The notes: a model not told the origin generated them from the sequence alone. A stretch of 52,564 bases of DNA from Salipiger pentaromativorans (GCF_024721115.1 NZ_JAMDHK010000003.1:299842-352405); one strand, 5' to 3'. Numbered from the stretch's first letter, positions 25,032-33,934 are shown. Made by a program: numbers and translations.

Positions 25032-25364
25032 TCAGGCCGCGCCGCCCTGGTTGCGCTCGATCCAGACGCGCAGCTCCTCGGCCTCGCGCCGCGCCTCGCG
25101 CAGCCCGTCCATCGCCGCCGACAGTTCCGCCTCGGTCTGGGCAAGCTGGTTGGTCAGCTCCGCCTCGCGCTGCTGCAGATAGGTGATCGCCTGGTCGCGG
25201 GTCTCTTCGGCCTCGTGCAGCTCCTGGCTCATGCGTTCGAGCTGATCCACATCCGCCTGGCTCACCCGCTTGAAACGATGCACCAGCCAGTTCGCGAACC
25301 AGCCCATGCAGAAGGCCACAAAGAGAATGATCGCGGTGGCGATCACGAATTCGGTCCTGTTCAT
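25032..25364 (-). CDS. Membrane-anchored coiled-coil protein
   Basis: This 110-residue protein has one N-terminal membrane helix (about residues 7-29) and a long heptad-rich coiled coil (about 37-105), rich in Glu, Gln, Arg and Leu. I do not recognise a named family. Its ATG overlaps the stop of the OmpA-family gene by four bases (ATGA), so the two proteins are made together. That implies a partner role at the envelope, for instance as a scaffold, but this is inferred from coupling only. Confidence 0.8.
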   Translation of the reverse strand: MNRTEFVIATAIILFVAFCMGWFANWLVHRFKRVSQADVDQLERMSQELHEAEETRDQAITYLQQREAELTNQLAQTEAELSAAMDGLREARREAEELRVWIERNQGGAA

Positions 25365-27271
25365 TCTCCTGCCCCTTCTTCCGCGCCGGCGGCCTCCGTA
25401 TCGCCTTCTGCGGCGCCTTCTTCAAGCTCTTCCAGCGTGGTCTGTTCTTCCGCAACCGGATCGGGGCGGATCAGCCGGAATTCGATCCGGCGGTTCGCCT
25501 CGCGCCCCTCCTCGGTGCCGTTATCGGCGATGGGCAGCTCCTCGCCATAGCCTTTCACCCGGTAGGCCGAGGTCAGCACCCGGCGGTTGCGCAGCGCGTC
25601 CAGCACCGCCTGCGCGCGGTCCTGGCTGAGCTGCTGGTTCATCGACTCGCGGCCCTGGCTGTCGGTATGGCCCTGGATCTCCAGCGGGATGTCGCCGCAG
25701 AGCTTCAGCAGCTCGGCGATGTCGTCCATCACATCCTTGGCCGAGGCATCGAGATTGGCCGAGCCCGGCTCGAAGGTGATCTTGCGGTCGCCGATGATCT
25801 CGACGATCTGCGCCTCGCATTGCTCGGGCGTGGGAATCCCCAGCGACGGATCGAGCTTTTCCTGATAGGTCACGTCGATCTCGAACTCCGCCGCCTCGCC
25901 CAGCTTGTCCGCCAGCAGCCCGGAAATCTCGTCATTGGCCTCCGGATTGCCGGTATTGCCCGCCACGCTCACCAGATCGGGCGTCACCCGCACCACGCCG
26001 TTGGAGAGCTCGCCCAGCGCCTCGATCCCCGCCAGCACCCGCGCCGCCCAGCCCGAGGGCAGATCCTCATCGACCCGCGCGGCGGTATAGACCGCCTCCG
26101 AGCCGAAGCGCGCGCGTGCAAAGCTGTCGGCGGTCTGGCGGGCGATTTCGGAATTGAGCCGGCCGCGCAGTTGCACCGAGCCCTCGGGGCTCAGCGTCGC
26201 GGTGAATTCCGGCGGCCCCTGGTCCTGTGCGTCAGGCGTCTCGGGCAGCACCGCCTTCAGCGCAAAGACCTCGGGCAGCGCGTTTTCGAGCTCGCCCACG
26301 ACACGGTCGAACAGGCCCTGATCGGTGCCCTCGGGCGCCAGCAGCGCCACATCGGCATTCGAGAAGGTCACCGAGCCGCCGCCCAGCTCCCGGACGGCAC
26401 CGATGGCCAGCACCGCCGCATCCGCCCAGCGCCGCGTCGGCACCCCCAGCCCCAGCCGGCAGGTCGCGGTCTCGGCCACCCCCGCCTCACGCGCCGCCGC
26501 CAGGATGCGCGCGCGCGCATCCTCGGTATCGGCGGAACAGGCGTCGAAGCGCGCGCCCTCCTCGTCGATGAGAAAGCGCAGCGTGAAGGGGGTGATCACC
26601 GGGCGCGGCGCCGACAGGTCGAGCGCCAGCTCCACCCCTTCGGGTGCGCGACGTTCGAAATCGGCCAGAAGCCGGCGCCGGACCTCCTCGCTGTCGGTCA
26701 TCGCCTTGATGCCGACCTCGCCCGCCCGCACCGAAACCTTGGAGCGCGGCAGCTCCCGCAGCGCGCGGACCGCAAAGCGCAGCGCCGGGGCCCAGCCCTC
26801 GGGCGCAGGGAAATCCGCGACTTCCAGCAGGTCCGAAACCTCGCCGCCGCTGCCCGCCAGATCGGCAAAGCTCTCGATAAGATCGTCGCGGTCCATGGAC
26901 GCGGGAATCAGGCCGATGACCGAGATCCCCTCGTCGTTGCGCAGGATCTCGACGGAAAAGCTCGGCGGCCGCAGATCGGCGGCCTCGGCCACCAGCATCT
27001 GGTCGATCACCCGCGCCGAATCCACAACCCGGCCCGCCACGGTCACCGCCTGGAAGCGCGCGGCCTCGTCCGGCGCCTCGCCGATCAGAAAGACCTGCAG
27101 CCCGTTCACATCGACCTCGGCCCAGTCCAACTCTTCCAGATCGAGCGCGGTCTCCACGCCGATGCGAGAGCTGTCTTCCACCAGGCGGACGGCAAAAAAT
27201 GCAGCGATGACACAGATGAGAGCGGCGGCAAGCAGGGTCGCGGCGGGGATGGCGAACTTGGACAAGCGCAT
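25361..27271 (-). CDS. OmpA-family envelope protein with long N-terminal extension
   Basis: This 636-residue protein has one N-terminal membrane helix (about residues 6-31), a long periplasmic region of repeated BON-like modules, and a C-terminal OmpA peptidoglycan-binding domain near residues 490-610. The domain shows ITFEPGSANLDASAKDV, IQGHTDSQGRESMNQQLSQD (quoted in part) and ANRRIEFRLI. It ends with an acidic Glu/Ala tail. The start at 27271 is used because an in-frame codon 60 bases earlier lies in the promoter side with no ribosome site. An inner-membrane-to-wall tether is the likely role. Confidence 0.88.
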   Translation of the reverse strand: MRLSKFAIPAATLLAAALICVIAAFFAVRLVEDSSRIGVETALDLEELDWAEVDVNGLQVFLIGEAPDEAARFQAVTVAGRVVDSARVIDQMLVAEAADLRPPSFSVEILRNDEGISVIGLIPASMDRDDLIESFADLAGSGGEVSDLLEVADFPAPEGWAPALRFAVRALRELPRSKVSVRAGEVGIKAMTDSEEVRRRLLADFERRAPEGVELALDLSAPRPVITPFTLRFLIDEEGARFDACSADTEDARARILAAAREAGVAETATCRLGLGVPTRRWADAAVLAIGAVRELGGGSVTFSNADVALLAPEGTDQGLFDRVVGELENALPEVFALKAVLPETPDAQDQGPPEFTATLSPEGSVQLRGRLNSEIARQTADSFARARFGSEAVYTAARVDEDLPSGWAARVLAGIEALGELSNGVVRVTPDLVSVAGNTGNPEANDEISGLLADKLGEAAEFEIDVTYQEKLDPSLGIPTPEQCEAQIVEIIGDRKITFEPGSANLDASAKDVMDDIAELLKLCGDIPLEIQGHTDSQGRESMNQQLSQDRAQAVLDALRNRRVLTSAYRVKGYGEELPIADNGTEEGREANRRIEFRLIRPDPVAEEQTTLEELEEGAAEGDTEAAGAEEGAGE

Positions 27272-27331
27272 CGGCCTTGGCTTCCTTTTCTTGTTTTTTG
27301 CCCTGATACGCTCCGGGACCCCGGGGCGCAA

Positions 27332-28300
27332 TCAGGCGAGCAGAGCGGCGGCGAAAAACAGCACAGGCAGCAGCCCGGCATCGCGATTGGACCGGAAGAG
27401 CATGAGCAGCCGGGCGCCGTCATTCACGTCGAGCCGGCGCATCTGCCACATCAGGTGCCAGCCCAGCGCCCAGGGCCCGGCGATCAGGATCACGAGTTGC
27501 AGGATCTCGCCGCGCGGCGCGGCGCCGATGATCGCCAGCCCCATGAGCGCCACCGTGGCGACCAGGAACCGCGCCAGCCATTTCGGCGTGGCATCGTCGC
27601 CAAAGAACCGGGCGGTGGATTTCACGCCGATCAGCGCGTCGTCCTCCTTGTCCTGATGGGCGTAGATCGTGTCGTAGAACAGCGTCCAGACCATGCCCGA
27701 CAGATAGAGCAGCACCGCCGGCAGGCCGAGCGATCCGGTATGGGCCGTCCAGGCCAGAAGCGCGCCCCAGTTGAAGGCGATGCCCAGAAAGACCTGCGGC
27801 CACCAGGTGAAGCGCTTGGCAAAGGGATAGACCGCGACCGGCAGCAGCGAGATCACCCCCAGCAGGATCGCCATCGGCGGGAAGGTCAGCAGGATGCCGA
27901 AAGAGACCAGGGACTGCGCCCCGGCCCAGGCCAGCGCCTGTTTCACACTGACCTGCCCGGAGGGGATCGGCCGCGAGGTGGTGCGCGCCACCGAGCCGTC
28001 GATATGCCGGTCGGTGATGTCGTTCCAGGTGCAGCCCGCGCCGCGCATCAGGAAAGCGCCGATGCCGCAGCCCAGGAAGATCCAGAGATCGAACCAGGAG
28101 GCCCCGCCGTCGTGCACCATGGCCAGCAGCAACCCCCACCAGCAGGGCAGCAGCAAAAGCCAGGTGCCGATGGGACGGTCGGCGCGGGAGAGGCGCAGAT
28201 AGGGGCGCGCCCAGGCGGGGGCCCAGTGATCGACCCAGTTGCCGCGGACCGCGTCCGAGACCTGTCCGTCTGCCTCTGGCGTTGTTCCGGGATGGCTCAT
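27332..28300 (-). CDS. ubiA: 4-hydroxybenzoate polyprenyltransferase
   Basis: This 322-residue integral membrane prenyltransferase acts early in ubiquinone synthesis. The first Asp-rich motif is RGAGCTWNDITDRHIDG and the second is YDTIYAHQDKEDD. About nine helices are visible, and RPYLRLSRADRPIGTWLLLLP marks the family N-terminus. The start at 28300 abuts the start codon of the divergent rsmE (CATATG), so both messages must begin within or at each other's coding sequence or be nearly leaderless. Confidence 0.95.
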   Translation of the reverse strand: MSHPGTTPEADGQVSDAVRGNWVDHWAPAWARPYLRLSRADRPIGTWLLLLPCWWGLLLAMVHDGGASWFDLWIFLGCGIGAFLMRGAGCTWNDITDRHIDGSVARTTSRPIPSGQVSVKQALAWAGAQSLVSFGILLTFPPMAILLGVISLLPVAVYPFAKRFTWWPQVFLGIAFNWGALLAWTAHTGSLGLPAVLLYLSGMVWTLFYDTIYAHQDKEDDALIGVKSTARFFGDDATPKWLARFLVATVALMGLAIIGAAPRGEILQLVILIAGPWALGWHLMWQMRRLDVNDGARLLMLFRSNRDAGLLPVLFFAAALLA

Positions 28301-29035
28301 ATGGTGCGCCTCATGACTGCAAAGGTTCGCCTGTTTGTAGAGCACCCGCTGGGCGCGGGACAACCTGTCCCGCTGACGCGGGAGCAGGCGCATTATCTCT
28401 TTTCCGTGATGCGGCTGGGCGCCGGCGACGCGGTGGCGCTGTTCAATGGCGCCGATGGCGAGTGGCATGCCGAGATTTCCGAGGCCGGAAAGCGCGGTGG
28501 CATGGCACTTTGCGACACGCAGACGCGGGCCCAGACCATGCCGCCGGATCTCTGGCTGCTCTTCGCGCCGATCAAGAAGGCGCGCACCGATTTCATCGTG
28601 GAGAAGGCGGTGGAGCTGGGGGTGTCGCGCATCCTCCCGGTGCAGACGCAGTTCACCAATTCCGAGCGCATCCGGCAGGACCGGCTTCAGGCCCATGCTC
28701 TGGAGGCAGCCGAGCAATGCGGCGCCTGTTTCGTGCCCGAGGTGGCGGAGCTGGTGCGGCTCGACCGGCTGCTGGCGGAGTGGCCCGGCGAACGCGGGCT
28801 GTTGTTCTGCGACGAGGCGGAGGCGGGCAGCCGCTCCTCCGCCCTTGCGGGCGTCCTCGCCCCCGCGGCGATTCTGGTCGGCCCCGAGGGCGGGTTCTCC
28901 GATGCCGAGCGGACAAGGCTCAGGGCCATGGCGCAGACCCGGGTGATCGCGCTGGGGCCGCGCATCCTGCGCGCCGATACCGCGGCGGTGGCGGCGCTGG
29001 CGCTCTGGCAGGCGGAAAACGGAGACTGGACATGA
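28301..29035 (+). CDS. rsmE: 16S rRNA (uracil1498-N3)-methyltransferase
   Basis: This SPOUT-class methyltransferase has about 244 residues. Visible blocks are KVRLFVEHPL at the N-terminus, IKKARTDFIVEKAVELGV, the knot segment ILVGPEGGFSDAE and LGPRILRADTAAVAAL. The start could be 28301 or an ATG at 28313 (MTAKVRLF); neither has a clear ribosome site and 28292 is also open. The stop overlaps the next ATG (ATGA). It heads a set with a GNAT, a membrane protein and gshA. Confidence 0.93.
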   Translation: MVRLMTAKVRLFVEHPLGAGQPVPLTREQAHYLFSVMRLGAGDAVALFNGADGEWHAEISEAGKRGGMALCDTQTRAQTMPPDLWLLFAPIKKARTDFIVEKAVELGVSRILPVQTQFTNSERIRQDRLQAHALEAAEQCGACFVPEVAELVRLDRLLAEWPGERGLLFCDEAEAGSRSSALAGVLAPAAILVGPEGGFSDAERTRLRAMAQTRVIALGPRILRADTAAVAALALWQAENGDWT

Positions 29036-29892
29036 TCCGCAAGGCCACCCCGGCGGATGCCGGCCCGATGGCGCTGTTTCTGGAACGCCATATCGAAAGC
29101 TCGATGTTCCTGCTCGGCAATCTCGAGGCCCATGGCACCGAGGACACCGAACACCGCCACGGCACCGCGTTTTTCCTGCGCGAGACCGGCGAGGGCATCA
29201 CGGGCATTTTCGGTTGCAGCAACAGCGGATTTGTCAACTGCCAGCTCCCCGGCCTGAGCCATACCGAGGCGCAGACCTATGCGCATCTGCTGCGCGGCTA
29301 CTGGTTGCAGGGCGTGTCGGGGCCCGACGATCAGGTGCAGGTGCTGCTGGACGCCCTGCCCCTGCCGCCCGAGGCCTGGCATCTGAACCGGCTGGAGCCG
29401 CTCTTTCGCCTGACGCTGGACGCCCGCCTTGCCCGCGATCCGGGTCTGCGCGCGCCGACAGAGGCGGACCTGCGGTTGCTGCAAGACTGGTTCGCGCGCT
29501 ATCTGACCGAAACCGGCTTTGCTGTGCCCGATAGCGGCCAGCACGCCGAGGCCGTGCTGGCGCGCGCGCGCATCGCCATCAACGGCGGCCGCACCCGGAT
29601 TCTGGAACGCGACGGCGTGCCCGTGGCCATGTGCGCGGTGAACGCCCGCGCAGGCGACGCGGTGCAGATGGGCGGCGTCTTTGTGCCCCCCGAGCGGCGC
29701 GGCGCGGGGCTCGCCGGAATCGCCACGGCGGCCTATCTGGCCGAGCTGCGCGACGGCGGCGCCCGGCTGGGCGTGCTGTTCGCCGCCTCCGACGCGGCGG
29801 CACGCGCCTATACGCGCATCGGGTTCGAACGGGTCGGCGGCTATCGCATCGCGATGTTGCCCGAGGCCATGCAACTGGACCCCGGCGCATGA
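29032..29892 (+). CDS. GNAT-family N-acetyltransferase
   Basis: This is a 286-residue protein. The C-terminal half holds the GNAT core, with VQMGGVFVPPERRGAGLAG near residues 215-233 giving the acetyl-CoA-binding R-R-G-x-G pattern and later AARAYTRIGFERVGGY. The N-terminal half is family-specific. It starts MIRKATPADAGPM in the style of GNATs, and overlaps rsmE and the next gene by four bases on each side. The substrate is unknown. Confidence 0.87.
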   Translation: MIRKATPADAGPMALFLERHIESSMFLLGNLEAHGTEDTEHRHGTAFFLRETGEGITGIFGCSNSGFVNCQLPGLSHTEAQTYAHLLRGYWLQGVSGPDDQVQVLLDALPLPPEAWHLNRLEPLFRLTLDARLARDPGLRAPTEADLRLLQDWFARYLTETGFAVPDSGQHAEAVLARARIAINGGRTRILERDGVPVAMCAVNARAGDAVQMGGVFVPPERRGAGLAGIATAAYLAELRDGGARLGVLFAASDAAARAYTRIGFERVGGYRIAMLPEAMQLDPGA

Positions 29893-30413
29893 TCCGGCCC
29901 GAAGCGCAGGCGGCGCTATCACAATGGCGCGAGGCGCTGTTCGGTGCGGGGGTGCTGGCGCTGGGGCTCTACTGGGCCTTCTTCACCGGCGGGGGGCTGC
30001 TGCACTGGATCGGCTATGTGGTGGCAATCGCAGGTATTTTGCTGCTCATCGCGGGCATCCAGCGCGGGCGGTTCCGGGTCGGCAGCGGCGGGCCCGGCAT
30101 CGTGCAGGTGGTCGAGGGCCGCATCACTTATTTCGGTCCGCTCTCCGGCGGTGTCGCCGATCTCGACGGGCTCACGGCGCTGACCCTCGATCCCGGCGGC
30201 AAACCGGCGCATTGGCTGCTGCACCAGACCGGCCAGCCGCCGCTGGCCATCCCGCTCACCGCCGAGGGCGCGGACGCGCTTTTCGACGCCTTCGCCACCC
30301 TGCCCGGCCTGCAGACCGAGCGCATGCTGGCCGAGATGCGCCGCGCGTCAAAGCGCCCGGTGACCATCTGGCAGGCCGCTTCGTGCAATTCCACACACCT
30401 CCGTCTGCATTGA
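29889..30413 (+). CDS. Small membrane protein of unknown function
   Basis: This 174-residue protein has two close N-terminal hydrophobic helices (about 16-32 and 37-55) and a cytosolic-looking C-terminal domain (GRITYFGPLSGGVADLDGLTAL, quoted in part). Its ATG overlaps the GNAT stop. Homologues are commonly annotated as hypothetical in Rhodobacterales; I cannot assign a role. It precedes gshA by 66 bp. Confidence 0.8.
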   Translation: MIRPEAQAALSQWREALFGAGVLALGLYWAFFTGGGLLHWIGYVVAIAGILLLIAGIQRGRFRVGSGGPGIVQVVEGRITYFGPLSGGVADLDGLTALTLDPGGKPAHWLLHQTGQPPLAIPLTAEGADALFDAFATLPGLQTERMLAEMRRASKRPVTIWQAASCNSTHLRLH

Positions 30414-30479
30414 CAAGGTAGGTCATTCCGCCCATGCCTGACCTTCAAAGCGACAGGCCAAGACAATCGGAGCGCCCAT

Positions 30480-31850
30480 ATGTCCATCCCTCAATCCGGC
30501 GGCGGCCTGATCGAAGATCACGCCCAGCTCGCAGAATATCTGGCCGCCGGCTGCAAACCGAAATCCGACTGGCGCATCGGCACCGAGCACGAGAAATTCG
30601 GCTATCTCACCGACACCCACGCGCCGCTGCCCTATGACGGGCCGCGCTCGATCCGGGCGGTTCTGGAAGGGCTGCGCGACCGCTATGGCTGGTCGCCGGT
30701 CAGCGAGGGCGGCCATCTCATCGGTCTGGAAAAGGATGGCGCCAACGTGTCGCTGGAGCCCGGCGGCGCGCTGGAGCTCTCGGGCGCCCCGCTGGAAACC
30801 ATCCACCAGACCTGCGACGAGGTGAACGAGCATCTGCGCGAGGTGAAATGCGTCGCCGACGAGATCGGCGTGGGCTTTATCGGGCTCGGCGCCGCGCCGG
30901 AATGGTCGCATGACGAGATGCCGCTCATGCCCAAGGGCCGCTACAAGCTGATGGATGCCTATATGGGCCGCGTCGGCACCACCGGCACCACGATGATGCG
31001 GCGGACCTGCACCGTGCAGGTGAATCTCGATTTCGGCTCCGAGGCCGATATGGTGAAAAAGATGCGCGTCGCGCTGGCGCTGCAGCCCGTGGCCACCGCG
31101 CTTTTCGCCAACTCGCCCTTCTTCGAGGGCAAGCCCAACGGGCTGAAAAGCTACCGCTCCTATGTCTGGCGCAATCTCGACGCGGCGCGCACCGGCATGC
31201 TGCCCTTCGTCTTCGAGGACGGGTTCGGCTTTGAGCGCTATGTGGATTACGCGCTCGATGTGCCGATGTATTTCGTCTACCGCGACGGCAAATATATCGA
31301 CGCGCTGGGGATGTCCTTCCGCGATTTCCTCAAGGGCGAGCTGCCCGCCCTGCCCGGCGAGAAACCGACGCTGTCGGACTGGGCCGACCACCTGACGACG
31401 ATCTTCCCCGAGGCGCGGCTGAAGAAATTCATCGAGATGCGCGGCGCCGATGGCGGCACCTGGCGGCGGCTTTGCGCGCTGCCGGCCTTCTGGGTCGGGC
31501 TGACCTACGACCAGGGCGCGCTGGACGCGGCCTGGGATCTGGTCAAGGGCTGGGACGCCGAGACCCGCCAGGGGCTGCGCGTCGCCGCCTCGGTCGAGGC
31601 GCTGCAGGCCGAGGTCAACGGCATCAACATGCACGATCTCGCCAAGCAGACGCTGGAGATTGCCGAGGCCGGGCTCAAGGCGCGCGGCTGCAAGGGCGCG
31701 GGCGGGATGCTGCCCGACGAGACGCATTTCCTCAATGCGCTCAAGGAAAGCGTGGACACCGGGAAGGTGCCCGCCGACGAGCTTCTCGACCATTACAACG
31801 GCGACTGGAACGGCGATCTGAGCCGGATCTACAGCCAGTTCAGCTATTGA
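30480..31850 (+). CDS. gshA: Glutamate-cysteine ligase (plant/alphaproteobacterial type)
   Basis: This 456-residue ATP-dependent enzyme joins glutamate and cysteine, the first step to glutathione. Family blocks are WRIGTEHEKFGY near 31-42, SLEPGGALELSGAPLETIHQT, MRRTCTVQVNLDF and GLTYDQGALDAAWDLV. The length and motifs fit the group shared with plants, not the enterobacterial GshA. GGAG sits nine bases before the ATG at 30480. It is convergent with the DUF805 gene. Confidence 0.95.
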   Translation: MSIPQSGGGLIEDHAQLAEYLAAGCKPKSDWRIGTEHEKFGYLTDTHAPLPYDGPRSIRAVLEGLRDRYGWSPVSEGGHLIGLEKDGANVSLEPGGALELSGAPLETIHQTCDEVNEHLREVKCVADEIGVGFIGLGAAPEWSHDEMPLMPKGRYKLMDAYMGRVGTTGTTMMRRTCTVQVNLDFGSEADMVKKMRVALALQPVATALFANSPFFEGKPNGLKSYRSYVWRNLDAARTGMLPFVFEDGFGFERYVDYALDVPMYFVYRDGKYIDALGMSFRDFLKGELPALPGEKPTLSDWADHLTTIFPEARLKKFIEMRGADGGTWRRLCALPAFWVGLTYDQGALDAAWDLVKGWDAETRQGLRVAASVEALQAEVNGINMHDLAKQTLEIAEAGLKARGCKGAGGMLPDETHFLNALKESVDTGKVPADELLDHYNGDWNGDLSRIYSQFSY

Positions 31851-31937
31851 TCCGGCCTGTCTGACGCGCCCGGTCGTCTACCGCCGGGCGCCGCCGCCGC
31901 AAAGCGCCGCCCGCCCTGCGGGAGGGTGCAGGTGCGG

Positions 31938-32543
31938 TCAGGCCGAAGCCCGGCGCGAGACATTGCGCATGAAATACTCGTGGACCTCTTGCCGGCGGCG
32001 GGCGATTTCCTCGGGCGAGGGCTCGGCCTCGCTTTGCAGCAGCACCGCATAGGAATCGATGGCGCTGGGGGTATGGCCGCGCTTGCCCCGCGCCTTGCTC
32101 GCCGGCGTGTCGCCCGTGTCGCGGGCACTGCGTGGCCCGAAGGCATTCGGCCCGACGCGCGGCTGCCCCCAATCGTTCGCGCGCGCTTCCGACGGCAGCG
32201 CCAGCAGCACCATATAGATCAGCCAGCCGACCATCGGGATCACCACCACCAGCGCCCAGAAGCCCGAGCGCCCGGTGTCGTGCAGCCGCCGGATCGCCGA
32301 GGTAAAGCCCGGCACGACGGTGAGCAGCGACACGAGCGGCGACCAGTAGGACAACAGGCTGGTGGAGATCGCCCCGCTCCCGTTCATCGCACGGAAGACC
32401 GTGACCGCATCGGCGACCCCTGCGGCCAGGGTCAGCACGCCCACGAAAAGCGTCGGCCACCAGTATTCCGAGCGCGAGGCGCGCCCGGCGAGCGTGAACG
32501 CGTTGAAGACATAGGATTCGCAGGCAGCGATGGGTCCGTACAT
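31938..32543 (-). CDS. DUF805 membrane protein
   Basis: This 201-residue protein opens with the DUF805 pattern (YVFNAFTLAGRASRSEYWW) and contains RRLHDTGRSGFWALV, the conserved RLHDxGRSG block. Three or four helices are followed by a charged cytosolic tail that ends SPEEIARRRQEVHEYFMRN. The function of DUF805 is not known. ATG at 32543 is preferred over a TTG five codons earlier. Confidence 0.88.
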   Translation of the reverse strand: MYGPIAACESYVFNAFTLAGRASRSEYWWPTLFVGVLTLAAGVADAVTVFRAMNGSGAISTSLLSYWSPLVSLLTVVPGFTSAIRRLHDTGRSGFWALVVVIPMVGWLIYMVLLALPSEARANDWGQPRVGPNAFGPRSARDTGDTPASKARGKRGHTPSAIDSYAVLLQSEAEPSPEEIARRRQEVHEYFMRNVSRRASA

Positions 32544-32712
32544 GGAGGCACTCCGCAAGGGGGAATAATCTGGTCAAATCAGATCCTTGCGGGCCGAATG
32601 GGCCGAATTGCGGCGCAACCGGGGTCTTTCGAAGGACGACCGTCGCATGGTCCCGGGGATCGCGCAGCGCGGCACTGGACTGCGGGGCGATCATCGGTTT
32701 GATTTGTCGGAG

Positions 32713-32813
32713 GGGAGTACCTCGGCGCCACACACTGGGTGGGGGCTGAAACGGCGTGGCGCCGAGGGAAGCTATATGCAGCTACCCTCTCTGTATCGCG
32801 CTGCATTCGGGCG
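32713..32813 (+). repeat. 101-bp structured direct repeat (copy 1)
   Basis: The element contains two hairpins. CTCGGCGCCAC (32721-32731) pairs perfectly with GTGGCGCCGAG (32756-32766), and ATGCAGC (32776-32782) pairs with GCTGCAT (32800-32806). The second copy lies 221 bases downstream. Confidence 0.85.
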
Positions 32814-32933
32814 AAAATGTGATCCGTTGAAGGTTTTCCCACGGCACCCGCCCTGCGCCGCAGGACGGCGCCAAAACGCAAAAACGCCCCGCCGCAAGAT
32901 CGGCCGGGCCTCGGGTCTTTGGAAGGGGTTGGG

Positions 32934-33034
32934 GGAAGTACCTCGGCGCCACGCACTGGGTGGGGGCTGAAACGGCGCGGCGCCGAGGGAAGCCATATGC
33001 AGCTACCCTCTCTGTATCGCCTTGCATTCGGGCG
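32934..33034 (+). repeat. 101-bp structured direct repeat (copy 2)
   Basis: It matches copy 1 at about 95% of positions. Its first stem is reduced to CTCGGCGCC/GGCGCCGAG and its second to ATGCA/TGCAT, so this copy looks the more decayed of the two. Confidence 0.85.
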
Positions 33035-33086
33035 GCATTGCGATGGGATTGCGGCAGTTTCAGGGAATTCCGCGAGAAATCGCATT

Positions 33087-33566
33087 TCAGGCCGGATCGT
33101 CCGCGCTGCCCCGGGCGACGGCGTTGCGGATGCGGATCTCCAGCCGGTTGTGACCGCCGCAGCGGCGATAGACAAGCCGGTCCGCCAGGCGGCGAATCAG
33201 ATACCAGCCGAATCCCCCCTCGGGCAGATCGTGCAGCCCCATCTCGAGATCCACCGGCTCCCCGGGCGGCAGCCGCCCGTCCGGCATCGCGCCGCCGCAG
33301 TCGCATACCACCAGATCCGCCTGCACCGCCGTCGCCGTCAGTGCGACGTGGATGCGCCCCTCGGGGGACTCGCCATAGGCATGTTCCACGATATTGTTGA
33401 GCGCCTCGGCAAGAACCAGCTCGGCCGCCCTGCGCGGCTCCTCGCACCAACCGAACCGCCCCAGCGCCCGCTGCGCCCGGTCGACCGCACGGCGCACCTC
33501 TGCCGGCGTACTGTCGAGCGTCATCTCGAACGCCAGCCGCGCGCCCTCTTCAGACCTGTCCGGCAT
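33087..33566 (-). CDS. RsbW-like anti-sigma factor / serine kinase (HATPase_c)
   Basis: This 159-residue ATPase-fold protein has the N-box ELVLAEALNNIVEHAYG (residues about 50-66), a D-x-G-G-like segment VVCDCGGAMPDG and EGGFGWYLIRRLADRL as the G2 region. In partner-switching systems such proteins bind a sigma factor or other target and phosphorylate a STAS protein. The STAS gene lies 29 bases upstream in the same orientation, so the two form a pair. No sigma factor or PP2C phosphatase gene is nearby. Confidence 0.87.
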   Translation of the reverse strand: MPDRSEEGARLAFEMTLDSTPAEVRRAVDRAQRALGRFGWCEEPRRAAELVLAEALNNIVEHAYGESPEGRIHVALTATAVQADLVVCDCGGAMPDGRLPPGEPVDLEMGLHDLPEGGFGWYLIRRLADRLVYRRCGGHNRLEIRIRNAVARGSADDPA

Positions 33567-33595
33567 CGGGTTTCGGTTCCTTCCCCAGCGCCTCC

Positions 33596-33934
33596 TCAGT
33601 TGCCGCTGCCGCCCTGCGCCGCCTCAACCGTGTCGTGAATGACAAAGATCGTATCCATCCGCGTCATCCGGAACACCTTGTCGACCATCGGACGCAGCGC
33701 GGCGAGGTCGAGCCGCTGGCCCTGCGACAGCCCTTTCATCGCGGCGACAATCGCGCCGAGCCCGCTGGAATCGATGAACTCCACATGGCCCAGGTCCAGC
33801 ACCACCCGCGTCGCGCTGGCCGAGACGGCCTCGCGCACCGCATCCTTGAACTGGATCGCCACGGCGGAATCGATCCGCCCGTCCTCGACACGGATGATCT
33901 GCGGATCGCCCGCTTCGGTAATGGTGAGCTGCAT
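33596..33934 (-). CDS. STAS-domain anti-anti-sigma factor
   Basis: This 112-residue single STAS domain carries the phosphorylatable serine block EFIDSSGLGAIVAAM. It begins MQLTITEAGD at 33934; an in-frame start 45 bases earlier would lie too far upstream of the fold. It is the expected antagonist of the downstream RsbW-like kinase. It is divergent from the thiolase gene across 93 bp. Confidence 0.88.
   Translation of the reverse strand: MQLTITEAGDPQIIRVEDGRIDSAVAIQFKDAVREAVSASATRVVLDLGHVEFIDSSGLGAIVAAMKGLSQGQRLDLAALRPMVDKVFRMTRMDTIFVIHDTVEAAQGGSGN

Larger units (their letters stand above)
32544..33086. other. Intergenic region with a structured direct repeat, no gene seen
   Basis: This 543-bp gap holds two copies of a 101-base element (32713-32813 and 32934-33034). 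Open frames here follow the repeat and lack ribosome sites or coding-type codon use. I see no tRNA or known riboswitch. Confidence 0.65.

Noticed and set aside
25667-29035. Plus-strand open frame of 1122 codons leading into rsmE
   Set aside because: Only the last ~244 codons are a real gene (rsmE). The rest is antisense to the OmpA-family gene and ubiA.
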